Positions 25,114-34,433 of a stretch of 64,000 bases of DNA are shown here, in pieces; position 1 is the stretch's first letter; the number at the start of each line of letters is the position of its first letter. The DNA comes from Leptospiraceae bacterium. GTDB lineage: Bacteria > Spirochaetota > Leptospiria > Leptospirales > Leptospiraceae. Location of the stretch: NCBI GenBank assembly GCA_024233865.1, contig JACKPA010000008.1, positions 206,501-270,500 of the forward strand. The letters are read 5' to 3'. Under the pieces are notes generated by a model. It saw only the letters and a list, made by a program, of their open reading frames with translations. It searched no databases and was not told the DNA's origin. Made by a program: the position numbers and the translations under genes.

Positions 25114-26016
25114 GCTAATTTAAAGTTGATAATGGATGAGATATTTGGTTTTGGAAACTTTTTATCAACTCTTTTTTGGAGAGGAATGCATACTGTCAGA
25201 AACTCGTCAAAAGATTTTAATAAAAATATTGAATATGTAATTGTATATACAAAAAAATTATCTTCATTGATAGTAGGCAGCGATCCCAATTATTATTTAC
25301 GAACTCCTCAAGACAAAACTGAAAAATACCCATTTGACGATAATGATGGTAAAGGACGCTATAAGTTGGATCCAATCTATGCTCGGAATTATTACAAACC
25401 TTATGAATATACTTTTCAAAATGGACTTAAATGGTCACCTCCTAGAGGGAATTATCCTAGATACTCTGTAGAAAGGTTAAGAGATATGGATTTAAAAGAA
25501 CAAATTATTTTTACAGGCAAGGAGCCTAAAGCGAAACGATATTTAAACGAGGTTCAGCAAGGTGTTCCTCCAAGCACTTTACTTGAGCCTGGAATAGTTG
25601 GATTTAACAAGGACGCTACTTTGCTGTTAAATAAGATATTTTCTGGTGAAAAAGTTTTTGATCAACCTAAACCGCCAAGTTTGATTGAATTTTTTCTGAG
25701 TATCCAACGAAAAGTTGATACGAATGACTCTATTGTTCTCGATTCTTTTGCCGGGTCCGGCACGACTGCCCATGCTGTTTTAAATCTTAACAAACAAGAC
25801 GGTGGAAACCGAAAATTCATTTTGATTGAAATGGAGGAATATGCTGAACGCATCACGTCTGAAAGGGTTAAGAAAGTTATAAGCGGCTTTTCTGAAACTG
25901 AAGGCACGGGTGGAAGTTTTGACTTTTATAAATTAGGACAACCGCTTTTCAACAAAGATAAAAACTTAAACGAAACCGTTACGTTGGGAAAATCCGACAA
26001 TACGTTTAGATTTTAA
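24682..26016 (+). CDS. Type III DNA methyltransferase Mod, first copy, shortened
   Basis: A 444-residue N6-adenine methyltransferase of the beta class: the catalytic DPPYNTGN (residues 72-79) comes before the AdoMet-binding FAGSGTTAHAV (about 355-365), with the target-recognition region between them. Both motifs are intact. The C-terminus diverges after KDKNLNETV and stops about 100 residues earlier than the second copy, so the part that would contact Res may be lost. The central region (about 150-350) is unrelated to the second copy, which implies a different DNA target. Start ATG follows AAGG. Confidence 0.85.
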   Translation: MPTLHWIGKEKVINHHLDVPFKVLEHSYGFDKGKQTKHETKSGNKIIHGDNLEALKALLPEYEGKIKCIYIDPPYNTGNEGWVYNDNVNDPKIKKWLGQVVGKESEDLSRHDKWLCMMYPRLKLLHKLLADDGVIFISIDDNEQANLKLIMDEIFGFGNFLSTLFWRGMHTVRNSSKDFNKNIEYVIVYTKKLSSLIVGSDPNYYLRTPQDKTEKYPFDDNDGKGRYKLDPIYARNYYKPYEYTFQNGLKWSPPRGNYPRYSVERLRDMDLKEQIIFTGKEPKAKRYLNEVQQGVPPSTLLEPGIVGFNKDATLLLNKIFSGEKVFDQPKPPSLIEFFLSIQRKVDTNDSIVLDSFAGSGTTAHAVLNLNKQDGGNRKFILIEMEEYAERITSERVKKVISGFSETEGTGGSFDFYKLGQPLFNKDKNLNETVTLGKSDNTFRF

Positions 26017-26047
26017 AATTATCTGAAAAAATACTTGTTATTTGTTT

Positions 26048-26938
26048 ATGTTTTTTTATCCTGATCCTATGCTTGCTCCACTTGACAATGAAGTTATTTT
26101 CAAAATTGCTTTTACGGATATGGACGTTTTTACCTGTTTTGTCAGGGACATTGTAGGTATCAACGTTCAAGTGAATAAGATAGAAACCGAAAAGCGTTTT
26201 TTTCCAAAAGTCGGAAATATTGACTTTGCTTATGATATATTTGCGGAGTCAACCGATCATCGAATTGTAATTGAAATCCAAAAAGTAGAATATGACTACC
26301 ACTTTGATAGGTTTCTCCACTACCACAATATGGCAATTGCGGAATTGCAGAGAAGTGCCAGAGAATACAAAATTGATGTAGAAGTGTATACGATTGTAGT
26401 ATTGACAAGTCCATACAACGGTTTGGACAAAAGAGGGAGAGCAATCAAAAATGAAGTTTTGATTTCCGGTGCTGATACAAGGGATTTGAAAGACAAAATC
26501 GTTCCCATTTATGGACACCAACTGATTTTTTTAAATCCTCACCACAAAACGAAGCAAACACCTCAAAATTACCGGGATTGGCTATATTTGTTTTATGAAT
26601 CTACTGAAAACAGAGAAAACTACAAAGTAAATTTAGCAAACAAGGGTATCCAAAAAGCGGTAAAACTGATAAGTATTGACAATCTATCTCCGGAAAAGAA
26701 TCGTGAGATAAAAGAGACAGAAGGTAAAAGGGTGGTGTTGTCTATTTTGCAGAAAGAGATTAACCAAAAAGATGCTTGGCTCAAAGAAGCAATAGACAAG
26801 CGAAAAGAAGCTGAGCAAGACAAAGCAAATTTTCAATCGAATATGATAAAAAAACTACACGAAAAAAGAAATTCCATGGAAGATATTGTTGAAATAACGG
26901 GTGTTTCTTTGGAAGACATTAGAAAAATCTTGGAATAA
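26048..26938 (+). CDS. Rpn family recombination-promoting nuclease
   Basis: A 296-residue, apparently intact member of the Rpn / PD-(D/E)XK-nuclease-family transposase group. Residues about 50-90 carry IDFAYDIFAESTDHRIVIEIQKVEYDYHFDR, where the Asp and the E-x-Q (an E-x-K variant) form the nuclease core. The C-terminal third is a long charged helix ending in a small helix-turn-helix-like segment (MEDIVEITGVSLEDIRKILE). ATG 26048 is taken as start; an in-frame TTG lies 6 bases earlier. It is lodged between two Mod genes and its end forms part of the direct repeat there. Confidence 0.8.
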   Translation: MFFYPDPMLAPLDNEVIFKIAFTDMDVFTCFVRDIVGINVQVNKIETEKRFFPKVGNIDFAYDIFAESTDHRIVIEIQKVEYDYHFDRFLHYHNMAIAELQRSAREYKIDVEVYTIVVLTSPYNGLDKRGRAIKNEVLISGADTRDLKDKIVPIYGHQLIFLNPHHKTKQTPQNYRDWLYLFYESTENRENYKVNLANKGIQKAVKLISIDNLSPEKNREIKETEGKRVVLSILQKEINQKDAWLKEAIDKRKEAEQDKANFQSNMIKKLHEKRNSMEDIVEITGVSLEDIRKILE

Positions 26939-27425
26939 CAAAATATATTTTTGATGACATATTAATAGATAGCTAAACATTAGAAATTAAGATATGCCAA
27001 CTTTACACTGGATAGGAAAAGAAAAAGTTATCAATCACCATTTGGATGTTCCGTTTAAAGTATTGGAGCACTCCTACGGTTTTGACAAAGGTAAACAAAC
27101 CAAGCATGAAACCAAAAGCGGTAGTAAAATAATTCATGGGGATAACTTAGAAGCACTTAAAGCCTTATTACCCGAATACGAAGGAAAAATTAAGTGTATT
27201 TACATTGACCCACCATACAATACCGGAAACGAAGGATGGGTTTACAATGACAATGTAAATGATCCGAAAATCAAAAAATGGCTGGGACAAGTAGTTGGCA
27301 AAGAAAGCGAAGATTTAAGCCGACACGATAAATGGCTTTGTATGATGTATCCAAGACTTAAACTACTTCATAAATTGTTAGCTGATGATGGCGTAATTTT
27401 TATCAGCATTGATGATAATGAACAA
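26909..27425 (+). repeat. 517-base direct repeat, right copy
   Basis: Partner of 24597-25113, in the same orientation. Visible differences include AAGG against AAGA before the Mod ATG, and two base changes just after codon 40 of Mod (one gives Asn44 against Ser44). Recombination between the two copies would delete the Rpn gene and the first Mod, or exchange Mod specificity regions. Confidence 0.9.
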
Positions 27426-28646
27426 GCAAACCTTAAACTAATATGTGATGAAATATTTGGCAGGCGCAATTTTATTGCAAACATTTCTATAGTGAATAAC
27501 TTTAAAGGACGTAGTGATGACAAATACATTGCAACTTCACATGAGAGTCTGTTAGTATTTCATAAAGGTAATTTCATAACCAATGGCGTTCCTATACCCG
27601 AAGAATATTCAAAAGAGTATAAGTTAAAAGATTCGAAAGGTTTATATCGTTTGCAAGGTTTAAGAAAAAGAGGGTCAGGTTCCAAAAGAGATGACCGTCC
27701 AAATATGTTCTACCCTTTTTACTATAATAAACAGACAAATGAATTATCTATAAATCAAAATTCAGAAAAAGATATAGAGATTTTGCCGAAATTATCTGAT
27801 AACACTGATGGTAGATGGCGGTGGGGTAAAGAAACTGCTCTTGAACGCATTGATGAACTTACTGTTCAATTAGTGAAAACCAGAAATGAATATGATATTT
27901 TTCAAAAAGACTATTTGGTACGAGATGGTGAAAATAAAACAATCAAACCAAAATCTTTTTGGTATGGTTCAGAATTTTCAGCAGAAGCAGGAACTCTTCA
28001 ATTAAAAAGTATTTTCACAAAAAAAACTTTTGATACTCCAAAATCAACTGATTTTCTTCAATACATTTTATACCAAGCAACGAACAAAAATTCTATTATT
28101 CTTGATTCATTTGCCGGGTCCGGCACGACTGCCCATGCTGTTTTAAATCTTAACAAACAAGACGGTGGAAACCGAAAATTCATTTTGATTGAAATGGAAA
28201 ACTATGCTGAAAGTATTACAGCGGAAAGGGTCAAACGAGTAATAAGCGGATATGGAGAAGGAAGCAAAGCAACTGAAGGCACGGGTGGAAGTTTTGACTT
28301 TTACAAACTAGAACAACCGCTTTTCAACGAAGACAAAAACTTAAACGAAGGCGTAGGCATTGACAGAATTCGTAAATATGTTTGGTACACCGAAACAAAA
28401 AGGGAATTTAGTGAGCCAACACAAACGGATAACAAACATTTTTTGGGAACAAAAGACGAAACAGCATATTATTTCAATTACGAACCAAACAAAATCACAA
28501 CGCTAAATCGCGATCTTTTGGCAACAATGAAAACCAAAGCAGAGCAATACGTTATTTATGCTGATAACTGTTTGCTTACAAAAGAATTCATGAGTAAGCA
28601 CAATATCATTTTCAAAAAAATTCCAAGAGATATATCAAGATTTTAA
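26994..28646 (+). CDS. Type III DNA methyltransferase Mod, second copy
   Basis: A 550-residue beta-class N6-adenine methyltransferase with DPPYNTGN at residues 72-79 and FAGSGTTAHAV near 372-382. Residues 1-145 match the first Mod almost exactly, then the target-recognition region is entirely different (for example KGRSDDKYIATSHESLLVFH and GRWRWGKETALERIDEL). The C-terminal end after the AdoMet motif (IDRIRKYVWYTETKREFSE ... KKIPRDISRF) is present, unlike in the first copy. The decayed Res gene begins 3 bases after its stop, the usual mod-res order. Confidence 0.88.
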   Translation: MPTLHWIGKEKVINHHLDVPFKVLEHSYGFDKGKQTKHETKSGSKIIHGDNLEALKALLPEYEGKIKCIYIDPPYNTGNEGWVYNDNVNDPKIKKWLGQVVGKESEDLSRHDKWLCMMYPRLKLLHKLLADDGVIFISIDDNEQANLKLICDEIFGRRNFIANISIVNNFKGRSDDKYIATSHESLLVFHKGNFITNGVPIPEEYSKEYKLKDSKGLYRLQGLRKRGSGSKRDDRPNMFYPFYYNKQTNELSINQNSEKDIEILPKLSDNTDGRWRWGKETALERIDELTVQLVKTRNEYDIFQKDYLVRDGENKTIKPKSFWYGSEFSAEAGTLQLKSIFTKKTFDTPKSTDFLQYILYQATNKNSIILDSFAGSGTTAHAVLNLNKQDGGNRKFILIEMENYAESITAERVKRVISGYGEGSKATEGTGGSFDFYKLEQPLFNEDKNLNEGVGIDRIRKYVWYTETKREFSEPTQTDNKHFLGTKDETAYYFNYEPNKITTLNRDLLATMKTKAEQYVIYADNCLLTKEFMSKHNIIFKKIPRDISRF

Positions 28647-28649
28647 ACA

Positions 28650-29913
28650 ATGGAACTTAAAAGTTATCAACAAGAAGTAATAAACGACCTTTCGCTGTTT
28701 TTGGAACATGTACAGGAAACCAAAGACATAAAAAAAGCTTATTATAATTTTTGGGTTGGACACCCCAAAACATCATTACAACCATTTCCAGGCTCAGCAA
28801 TAGAACCGTATAAAAATAATATTCCAAGAGTTCCGCATATTTGTATTAAAGTTCCAACAGCAGGCGGTAAAAAAATTAAAACTAAAACGGCAAACCTGAA
28901 TGAGTTGAAAAACGAAAATTTAATGAGTAAGGATTGTCCTGTACGTTATATCATTACGGTTAATGCACTTAAAGAAGGTTGGGATTGTTCATTCGCTTAT
29001 ATTTTAGCTTCATTAGCCGATAAAAGTTCAGCAGTCGATGTCGAACAAATTTTAGGCAGGGTTTTGCGTCAGCCCTATGTAATGAAACACAACTTTCCTT
29101 TGTTGAATTTAAGTTATGTGCTAACGGCATCGTCAAAATTTCTTAATACGCTTGACAATATTGTCAAAGGCTTAAACAAGGCAGGATTTAGTGATAAGGA
29201 TTACAGTTAAAGAAAGTATTTTAACCTATATACTTGACCCGACAAGAAAAAGCAGCCGTGTTAAAAACTTTACCATGCGAATAATGGATATTATTGGAAA
29301 TATGTATCCAATTCCAGATAAAGAAATTGAAAAATACATAACAAGAATCTTAGCTGACTTCCAAGACGAGCAATTCACTGATTTTGCCAATAATGAATAC
29401 ACTTACACCGACAAAATTAAAAAGAAAATCAAGGAATTGTCAGAGAATTATGCCGAGCAAAAATTTAAGGATCTTCTTGATACCGATAAAATTTTTATAA
29501 AACAGTCGTACACATTACCAAAAAGTATTTCACCAAGTGATATATCAAAAGATATTACCAAATCACTGTATGAAAAAGAAGGTAGAATTAATAGTTTCGA
29601 GGAACGAGTAATCAATGAAATTGCTAACATGCCTAATATTGCATTTTGGACTCGAAATATTGAGAAAAAAGGATTTAGGATAAACGGTTTTATAAACCAC
29701 TATCCTGATTTTATAATCCAAACAAAAAGCGGAAAAACAATAATTCTTGAAACTAAAGGCGGCCATTTGGACGCAGAACAAAAAATAAGGCTTGGTGGTC
29801 TTTGGGCAAGTAAAGCAGGGAATGATTACAGATACTTTATGGTTTATGAGAGAAGGATAGTTGATAATGCATATAAACTTGAGGATTTTTTACATATTAT
29901 AAAGAACATCTGA
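28650..29913 (+). pseudogene. Type III restriction subunit Res, decayed
   Basis: The first frame (28650-29210) begins with a normal Res N-terminus (MELKSYQQEVINDLSLFLEH) up to the Walker A stretch VPTAGGK. It then jumps in frame to late helicase motifs (ITVNALKEGWDCSFAYILAS and VEQILGRVLRQPYV). The DEAD/Walker B part and several hundred residues are missing. A frameshift near 29190-29210 moves the rest to another frame (GTG 29191 to 29913). That part still carries the C-terminal nuclease motif: PDFIIQTKSGKTIILETKGG, a PD...E-x-K centre. With no ATPase core the subunit should be unable to translocate or cut. Confidence 0.85.
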
Positions 29914-30175
29914 TCCTACGCCTCACAGCTACGATAATTAAATATATATTTCAGAAAGTATTATAAAAACTTTACACAATTATACGAGGAGGTAAAGGTG
30001 ATAGAGCACTACAAAAATAAATACGTAGAAGCTTTTATCTCGAACCATGGTAAATATAATACCTAATTTACCTATGAAATTATTTTTGCAACATTAACTG
30101 AGTTCGTAAAAAATAAAAGATTGTGCTTTTATAATTACGGAAATATCAAAATAAATTCAAACAAGGAGTAAATCT
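29914..30175 (+). other. Gap with a 22-codon reading frame
   Basis: A very good ribosome binding site (GAGGAGG at 29986-29992) precedes a GTG at 29998 that opens a 22-codon frame (MIEHYKNKYVEAFISNHGKYNT) ending at 30066. It may be the stump of a deleted gene or a leader peptide. Nothing else is visible in the gap. Confidence 0.35.
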
Positions 30176-30475
30176 ATGGCAAATATAGAATCAAGTTATT
30201 CGGAAATGATGAGTCAGCTCACTGAGTTGGTACTAAAAACAAAAGACAGAGAAGCAAAAAAAGTTTTAAGAGATAAACACAAAGAAATGCGTATTAAACT
30301 AAAAAAAATAATTGATCTCGACATTGAAAAAAGTACAAAAGAATATGAAAAACTAATGAATTCGCTTGAGAAGGTAAACCATTCTATCCATGAATCTTTA
30401 AAGGATGTAAACCGGGTAAATGATACCATAAATTTTCTTACTCAATCTCTCAATATAATCGGAAAATTGATATAG
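30176..30475 (+). CDS. Small coiled-coil protein
   Basis: A 99-residue, all-helical, Lys/Glu-rich protein (MANIESSYSEMMSQLTELV ... SLNIIGKLI) with heptad-like spacing of hydrophobic residues throughout, so probably a coiled coil. AAGGAG lies before the ATG at 30176. No family was recognised and no signal peptide is present. It ends 7 bases before the sugar dehydrogenase gene, so the two could share a transcript. Confidence 0.55.
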   Translation: MANIESSYSEMMSQLTELVLKTKDREAKKVLRDKHKEMRIKLKKIIDLDIEKSTKEYEKLMNSLEKVNHSIHESLKDVNRVNDTINFLTQSLNIIGKLI

Positions 30476-30482
30476 GCTTGGA

Positions 30483-31652
30483 ATGATTAAACTTCGCATT
30501 TTTATACTTCTTTATTTTTTATCAGTTCTTTTCTATGGAATCACTGCTGAAGTTAAGGACCCGCACAAAAGGAAAAAGATTAACATTGCTTTTACGAAAA
30601 TTGCTTCCGGTTTTAAGAAACCTACTGACATACAGTTTGTTCCAGGGAAAAGCAGTGCCATTGTTTTAGAGCAAGAAGGTGTAGGTTATCTTTTAAATGT
30701 TAATACTGGACAGTCTCACAAGGTTATAGACCTTTCGGATCAAGTTATCAGTAAAGTGGAAGAAGGTTTGCTTGGATTAGCGTTTCATCCGAAATTTAAA
30801 ACCAACCGGCTGTTTTACTTAAATTATGTTGTAAAAAAAGGTGGAAAAGACTTCACAACTATTGCCGAATTCAAAACGGACAAAGACTTTACCCAGGTAA
30901 TTCGAAAACCGGAAAAAATTCTTCTACAGGTGGAGCAGCCGTATACAAATCACAACGGAGGGCAGATTGCCTTTGGGCAGGACGGCTTTCTTTATATAGG
31001 TTTTGGAGACGGAGGTTATCGAAATGATCCTTATAAGCACGGTCAAAATACGCAAACATTTTTAGGAACACTCATTCGAATCGATGTAGATAAACAGGAT
31101 AAAGACAAACATTATGCCATTCCGGAAGATAACCCTTTTGTAAAAAAGGAAGGTTTTCTTCCAGAAATTTGGGCTTATGGCTTTCGCAATCCATGGAGGT
31201 TTTCGTTTGATAAAAAAGATGGTAGGCTTTTCTTGGGAGATGTGGGACAGGATGAATACGAAGAAGTAAATATTGTTGTAAAATCCGGAAATTATGGCTG
31301 GAATGTTAGAGAAGGTAATCATTGTTTTAAATCAAATCCAGAATGTGGAAAAAAGAAATTTCACGATCCCTTGATTGAATACAACCATAAGGACGGAATT
31401 TCCGTAACAGGTGGTTATGTTTATTATGGTAAAAAGATCCCTGAGCTTTATGGCTATTATGTATTTGGAGACTATGGATTTGGGAAAATTTGGGCTTTGA
31501 AAATTTTTGATGAAGAATACATAGACTCATTTATACTATCAAAAACTCCTTTTAATATTAGCACGTTTGGACAAGATAGTAAAAGCAATCTTTATGTTGC
31601 GGATTATTCTGGAGGGGCTATTTATAAAATTATTCCCAAAAAAACTCCCTAA
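30483..31652 (+). CDS. PQQ-dependent sugar dehydrogenase-type protein, exported
   Basis: A 389-residue beta-propeller protein of the glucose/sorbosone dehydrogenase (GSDH) family, expected to oxidise sugars in the periplasm with PQQ as cofactor. An N-terminal signal peptide (LRIFILLYFLSVLFYGITA) is followed by the family blocks EEGLLGLAFHPKF, QPYTNHNGGQIAFGQDGFLY, GFGDGG, AYGFRNPWRFSFD, LGDVGQDEYEEVN and CFKSNPECG. These carry the usual catalytic His in NHNGG and the propeller residues. Length is normal. Whether the host makes PQQ cannot be seen here. Confidence 0.88.
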   Translation: MIKLRIFILLYFLSVLFYGITAEVKDPHKRKKINIAFTKIASGFKKPTDIQFVPGKSSAIVLEQEGVGYLLNVNTGQSHKVIDLSDQVISKVEEGLLGLAFHPKFKTNRLFYLNYVVKKGGKDFTTIAEFKTDKDFTQVIRKPEKILLQVEQPYTNHNGGQIAFGQDGFLYIGFGDGGYRNDPYKHGQNTQTFLGTLIRIDVDKQDKDKHYAIPEDNPFVKKEGFLPEIWAYGFRNPWRFSFDKKDGRLFLGDVGQDEYEEVNIVVKSGNYGWNVREGNHCFKSNPECGKKKFHDPLIEYNHKDGISVTGGYVYYGKKIPELYGYYVFGDYGFGKIWALKIFDEEYIDSFILSKTPFNISTFGQDSKSNLYVADYSGGAIYKIIPKKTP

Positions 31653-31726
31653 AGTAAAGTCGAGGGGTAATAATGTCTCGACAAGCTCGACAAAAGAAAT
31701 TGAAAATGTTACAAAAGAGGTTTTCT

Positions 31727-32914
31727 ATGCTTGATTTTAAATTGTTAAATAAAAAGTTCTTGGTATTTGTATTGCTCTTGTTTGCTTTTGGCTGTAAAAA
31801 ACCTTCTTTTAAAAACAAGCAAAGCTTACAAAAAAAGGCAACTGCCGGACCAGTTACCGTAGTGATATACAGTATTGGAGAATCTAGAATTGTCCATGCT
31901 GATATGACAGAAGAAAAGGCTCAAATAGGAGCTTCTTTTTACACCGGGGATAGAATTATTACAGGTACTAACGGAAAGGTTGACATACAAGCCAATGATA
32001 GCTCTGTGATTAGAATCCGTCCCAATACAATTTTAGATTTCTCCAGGTTAAAACTAACAGACAAGGGAATTAGCGATATTGCACTTACCATTCATAGCGG
32101 ACAAATGTTTTTGATGTTTAACCACAAACAAAAAGAAGACAATCTAAGCATTTTTTCTCAGACTGCAAAAGCCACAACTTTAGGGACAATTTTTATTGTA
32201 GAAAACACTGTAAATGGAGAGTTCGTAATCAAGGTTATCGAAGGAGAGGTTAGCATTTCACCAAGGATTGCAGCCATAGAGGGCGATAATTCAAAAATAA
32301 TCACAAAAAATGAGCAATACGAAAAACTTTTAAACGCTTTATCCAAAAGAACCACAATTTTAAAAAAAAACCAAGAAATTTCCTATCCGTCAAAAGAAAT
32401 TTTGCTTTCTGCTGAAATACTTAGCGAGTCGGTTATTGACAACATTATAGTTCATTTGTCTCGATTGAGAATTCAACCTAAAACAGCTCGTTATACAAAA
32501 AATGACGAGCAAGATATAAATACAATCCTAACCGTTGAACCGGACATAGCCAAAAGGATGAGCGAGGTGAATACGGAATTGAGTAGCGGTCAGATTGATG
32601 AAAAAAAAGCAGAAAAGTTAGATGCCGAGTTACAAGAAATCCATGAAAATTTAACTAAAAAGTTAAATATGGAAAAAGCAAAATTTACAGAGCAACTAAT
32701 TCAATCTCCCAAAAAACTCAATTCTTTATCGGAGCTGATCAAATATTATGAAAAGATAGAAAAGATAGTCCTCACAAACGGTAAGTCTGTAGTCGGAGCC
32801 ATTATAAACCAAGAAGAAAATACCATGATAATTCATACGGATAAGGGAATTAGAAGGGTTAGTAAAAAAGACATTTCAGAAGTTGTTTATGATTATCAAA
32901 ACAAACTTGAGTAA
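31727..32914 (+). CDS. FecR-domain lipoprotein
   Basis: A predicted lipoprotein: MLDFKLLNKKFLVFVLLLF then AFGC as the lipobox. Two starts are possible. ATG 31727 follows AGAGG and gives a standard 23-residue signal; ATG 31673 follows GAGGGG and adds 18 basic residues. I prefer 31727 for the signal shape. A FecR-type beta domain follows (YTGDRIITGTNGKVDIQA ... TTLGTIFIVEN ... KVIEGEVSISPR). The C-terminal third is helical with a final KSVVGAIINQEENTMIIHTD strand pair. Lipoproteins with FecR domains are frequent in leptospires; the role is unknown. Confidence 0.75.
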   Translation: MLDFKLLNKKFLVFVLLLFAFGCKKPSFKNKQSLQKKATAGPVTVVIYSIGESRIVHADMTEEKAQIGASFYTGDRIITGTNGKVDIQANDSSVIRIRPNTILDFSRLKLTDKGISDIALTIHSGQMFLMFNHKQKEDNLSIFSQTAKATTLGTIFIVENTVNGEFVIKVIEGEVSISPRIAAIEGDNSKIITKNEQYEKLLNALSKRTTILKKNQEISYPSKEILLSAEILSESVIDNIIVHLSRLRIQPKTARYTKNDEQDINTILTVEPDIAKRMSEVNTELSSGQIDEKKAEKLDAELQEIHENLTKKLNMEKAKFTEQLIQSPKKLNSLSELIKYYEKIEKIVLTNGKSVVGAIINQEENTMIIHTDKGIRRVSKKDISEVVYDYQNKLE

Positions 32915-32974
32915 TGTACTATAAGGATTCTTTTTTTGATTTAAAAAATTCCCATTGGTTAGTTGAATACCATT

Positions 32975-33505
32975 ATGAAAAGAATTATATTCCCACTTGT
33001 AACTCTGTTGTTTTTGAATAATTGTCTTGCCTTTATTGAAAGCCAAGCGGCAGCTTACGAAGAATCCATAGAAGCCGCTTATCTGAATGCACAAAATGTT
33101 CATTCAAGATTGGCGACTACAACTATGGATCAGATTAAAATTGCTAAGAAATATTCTGAAGACGTAAAAGAAATGATGAAATTAGCAATCCAAAGATACG
33201 ATCATGGACCATTGCTTCAATTTGTTAAAGAACAAAATGCTTATGACCCAAAACTTTGGGAAAGAGTTATGGTACATATAGAAGCAGGTCGAAAAGATTT
33301 TAGCAATGAGCAAACAATGATGATAGATAGGAAAAGAGCCTACCAAACGAAGCTTAGGAGCTGGTGGTGGAAGCGTTGTAATGACGGCTCATTTCCTTCC
33401 GAAACATACAAGCAAAAAGAAAAAGACTATGTTCCTGTTACCGCCGAGTCAACTCAAGAAATCTTTAAAACGAAAAAAGACAAAAGCTTGATTGATGACC
33501 TATGA
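32975..33505 (+). CDS. LemA-like lipoprotein or exported protein
   Basis: A 176-residue protein with an N-terminal signal (MKRIIFPLVTLLFLNNCLAF), where Cys could be lipidated. The ATG at 32975 is preferred over a TTG at 32963. The segment AYLNAQNVHSRLATTTMDQI followed by KIAKKYSEDVKEMM resembles the first helices of LemA-fold proteins, but the family's LIPNLVETVKG block is not seen. Its stop overlaps the next ATG by 4 bases, so it is coupled to the Cys-rich protein downstream. Function unknown. Confidence 0.55.
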   Translation: MKRIIFPLVTLLFLNNCLAFIESQAAAYEESIEAAYLNAQNVHSRLATTTMDQIKIAKKYSEDVKEMMKLAIQRYDHGPLLQFVKEQNAYDPKLWERVMVHIEAGRKDFSNEQTMMIDRKRAYQTKLRSWWWKRCNDGSFPSETYKQKEKDYVPVTAESTQEIFKTKKDKSLIDDL

Positions 33506-34431
33506 ATTGGATAAAAACGTTTGTCCTGTTCCTCTTGGTGTTTTTGCATTCTTGTTCGTGTGGTGGAAACGCCACTGAACATTTAAATGGCTATGTTATG
33601 GACAAAAAACAAATAAAGGTAAGTTGTGAACACAGCTATAAATGTAATTGCAAAACGGAATGTTATGGCTCCGGTAAGGATAGAAGCTGTTCCAGGACTT
33701 GTAGTACTTGTTACAGCCATTCGTATGATTATGATTGGATTATCGTAAGCTCTATCGAAACCATAAAAGAGGAAAGTGATAAATATTCATTAGGATTTTA
33801 TTCTATAGATATTCCGAGAGTAGATAGGCAGGGGATTAAAGAACCAAGCGATTGGACAAAAATTCGACTGAAAGAACCGATGACCCTTGCACACAAATAC
33901 ACCAACCATTTAAAAAATAACAAATTTTCTTTGTTTTCCTCCAAAAAAGAGACAGAATATCCTCAATACAAAGCATATAAAATTGACTATCCGGAAATAT
34001 ACAACCATATTAAAATTTCTAACTTCATCAATGTTAATCTAAAGAGTTTGGAAATACATCAAATCAATACGTATTTGATGGAGGTAAATTCGGAAGTTGG
34101 ACCTGGCTTACAAGGCAACTTGATCCTTATTTTGTCAAAGGATTTAGGTACTGATTTTGCTGATTTTGTTCTTAGTGAGTGGGACGGTGGAAACAAAAAT
34201 GACATAATAACATTTGTAAATCTTGATCTTGAATCAAAAATCAATTGGGTATATATCCACTGTCTTGCCGAATATTCGATCTTCGAGATTAGCTTGAGAA
34301 ATAAACTATTGGATTACAAAAACCCGATTCTTTCCGAAAAAGAAGTGAAAGAACTTATTTCCAATATCAAAGAAACCGCTTTTGAATCTTACAAAAGAAA
34401 ACCGATGGCTGATTTTGAAAAAAGTAAATAA
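33502..34431 (+). CDS. Cys-rich lipoprotein of unknown function
   Basis: A 309-residue protein with a signal (MNWIKTFVLFLLVFLHSC) and a lipobox-like LHSC. It is followed by a Cys-rich stretch, CEHSYKCNCKTECYG then CSRTCSTCYSHSYDYDW, that looks like a small metal- or disulfide-stabilised module. The remainder has no recognised domain. It overlaps the LemA-like gene by ATGA and converges on the slipin gene, whose stop is 2 bases after its own. The pair may act together at the membrane. Confidence 0.6.
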   Translation: MNWIKTFVLFLLVFLHSCSCGGNATEHLNGYVMDKKQIKVSCEHSYKCNCKTECYGSGKDRSCSRTCSTCYSHSYDYDWIIVSSIETIKEESDKYSLGFYSIDIPRVDRQGIKEPSDWTKIRLKEPMTLAHKYTNHLKNNKFSLFSSKKETEYPQYKAYKIDYPEIYNHIKISNFINVNLKSLEIHQINTYLMEVNSEVGPGLQGNLILILSKDLGTDFADFVLSEWDGGNKNDIITFVNLDLESKINWVYIHCLAEYSIFEISLRNKLLDYKNPILSEKEVKELISNIKETAFESYKRKPMADFEKSK

Positions 34432-34433
34432 GC

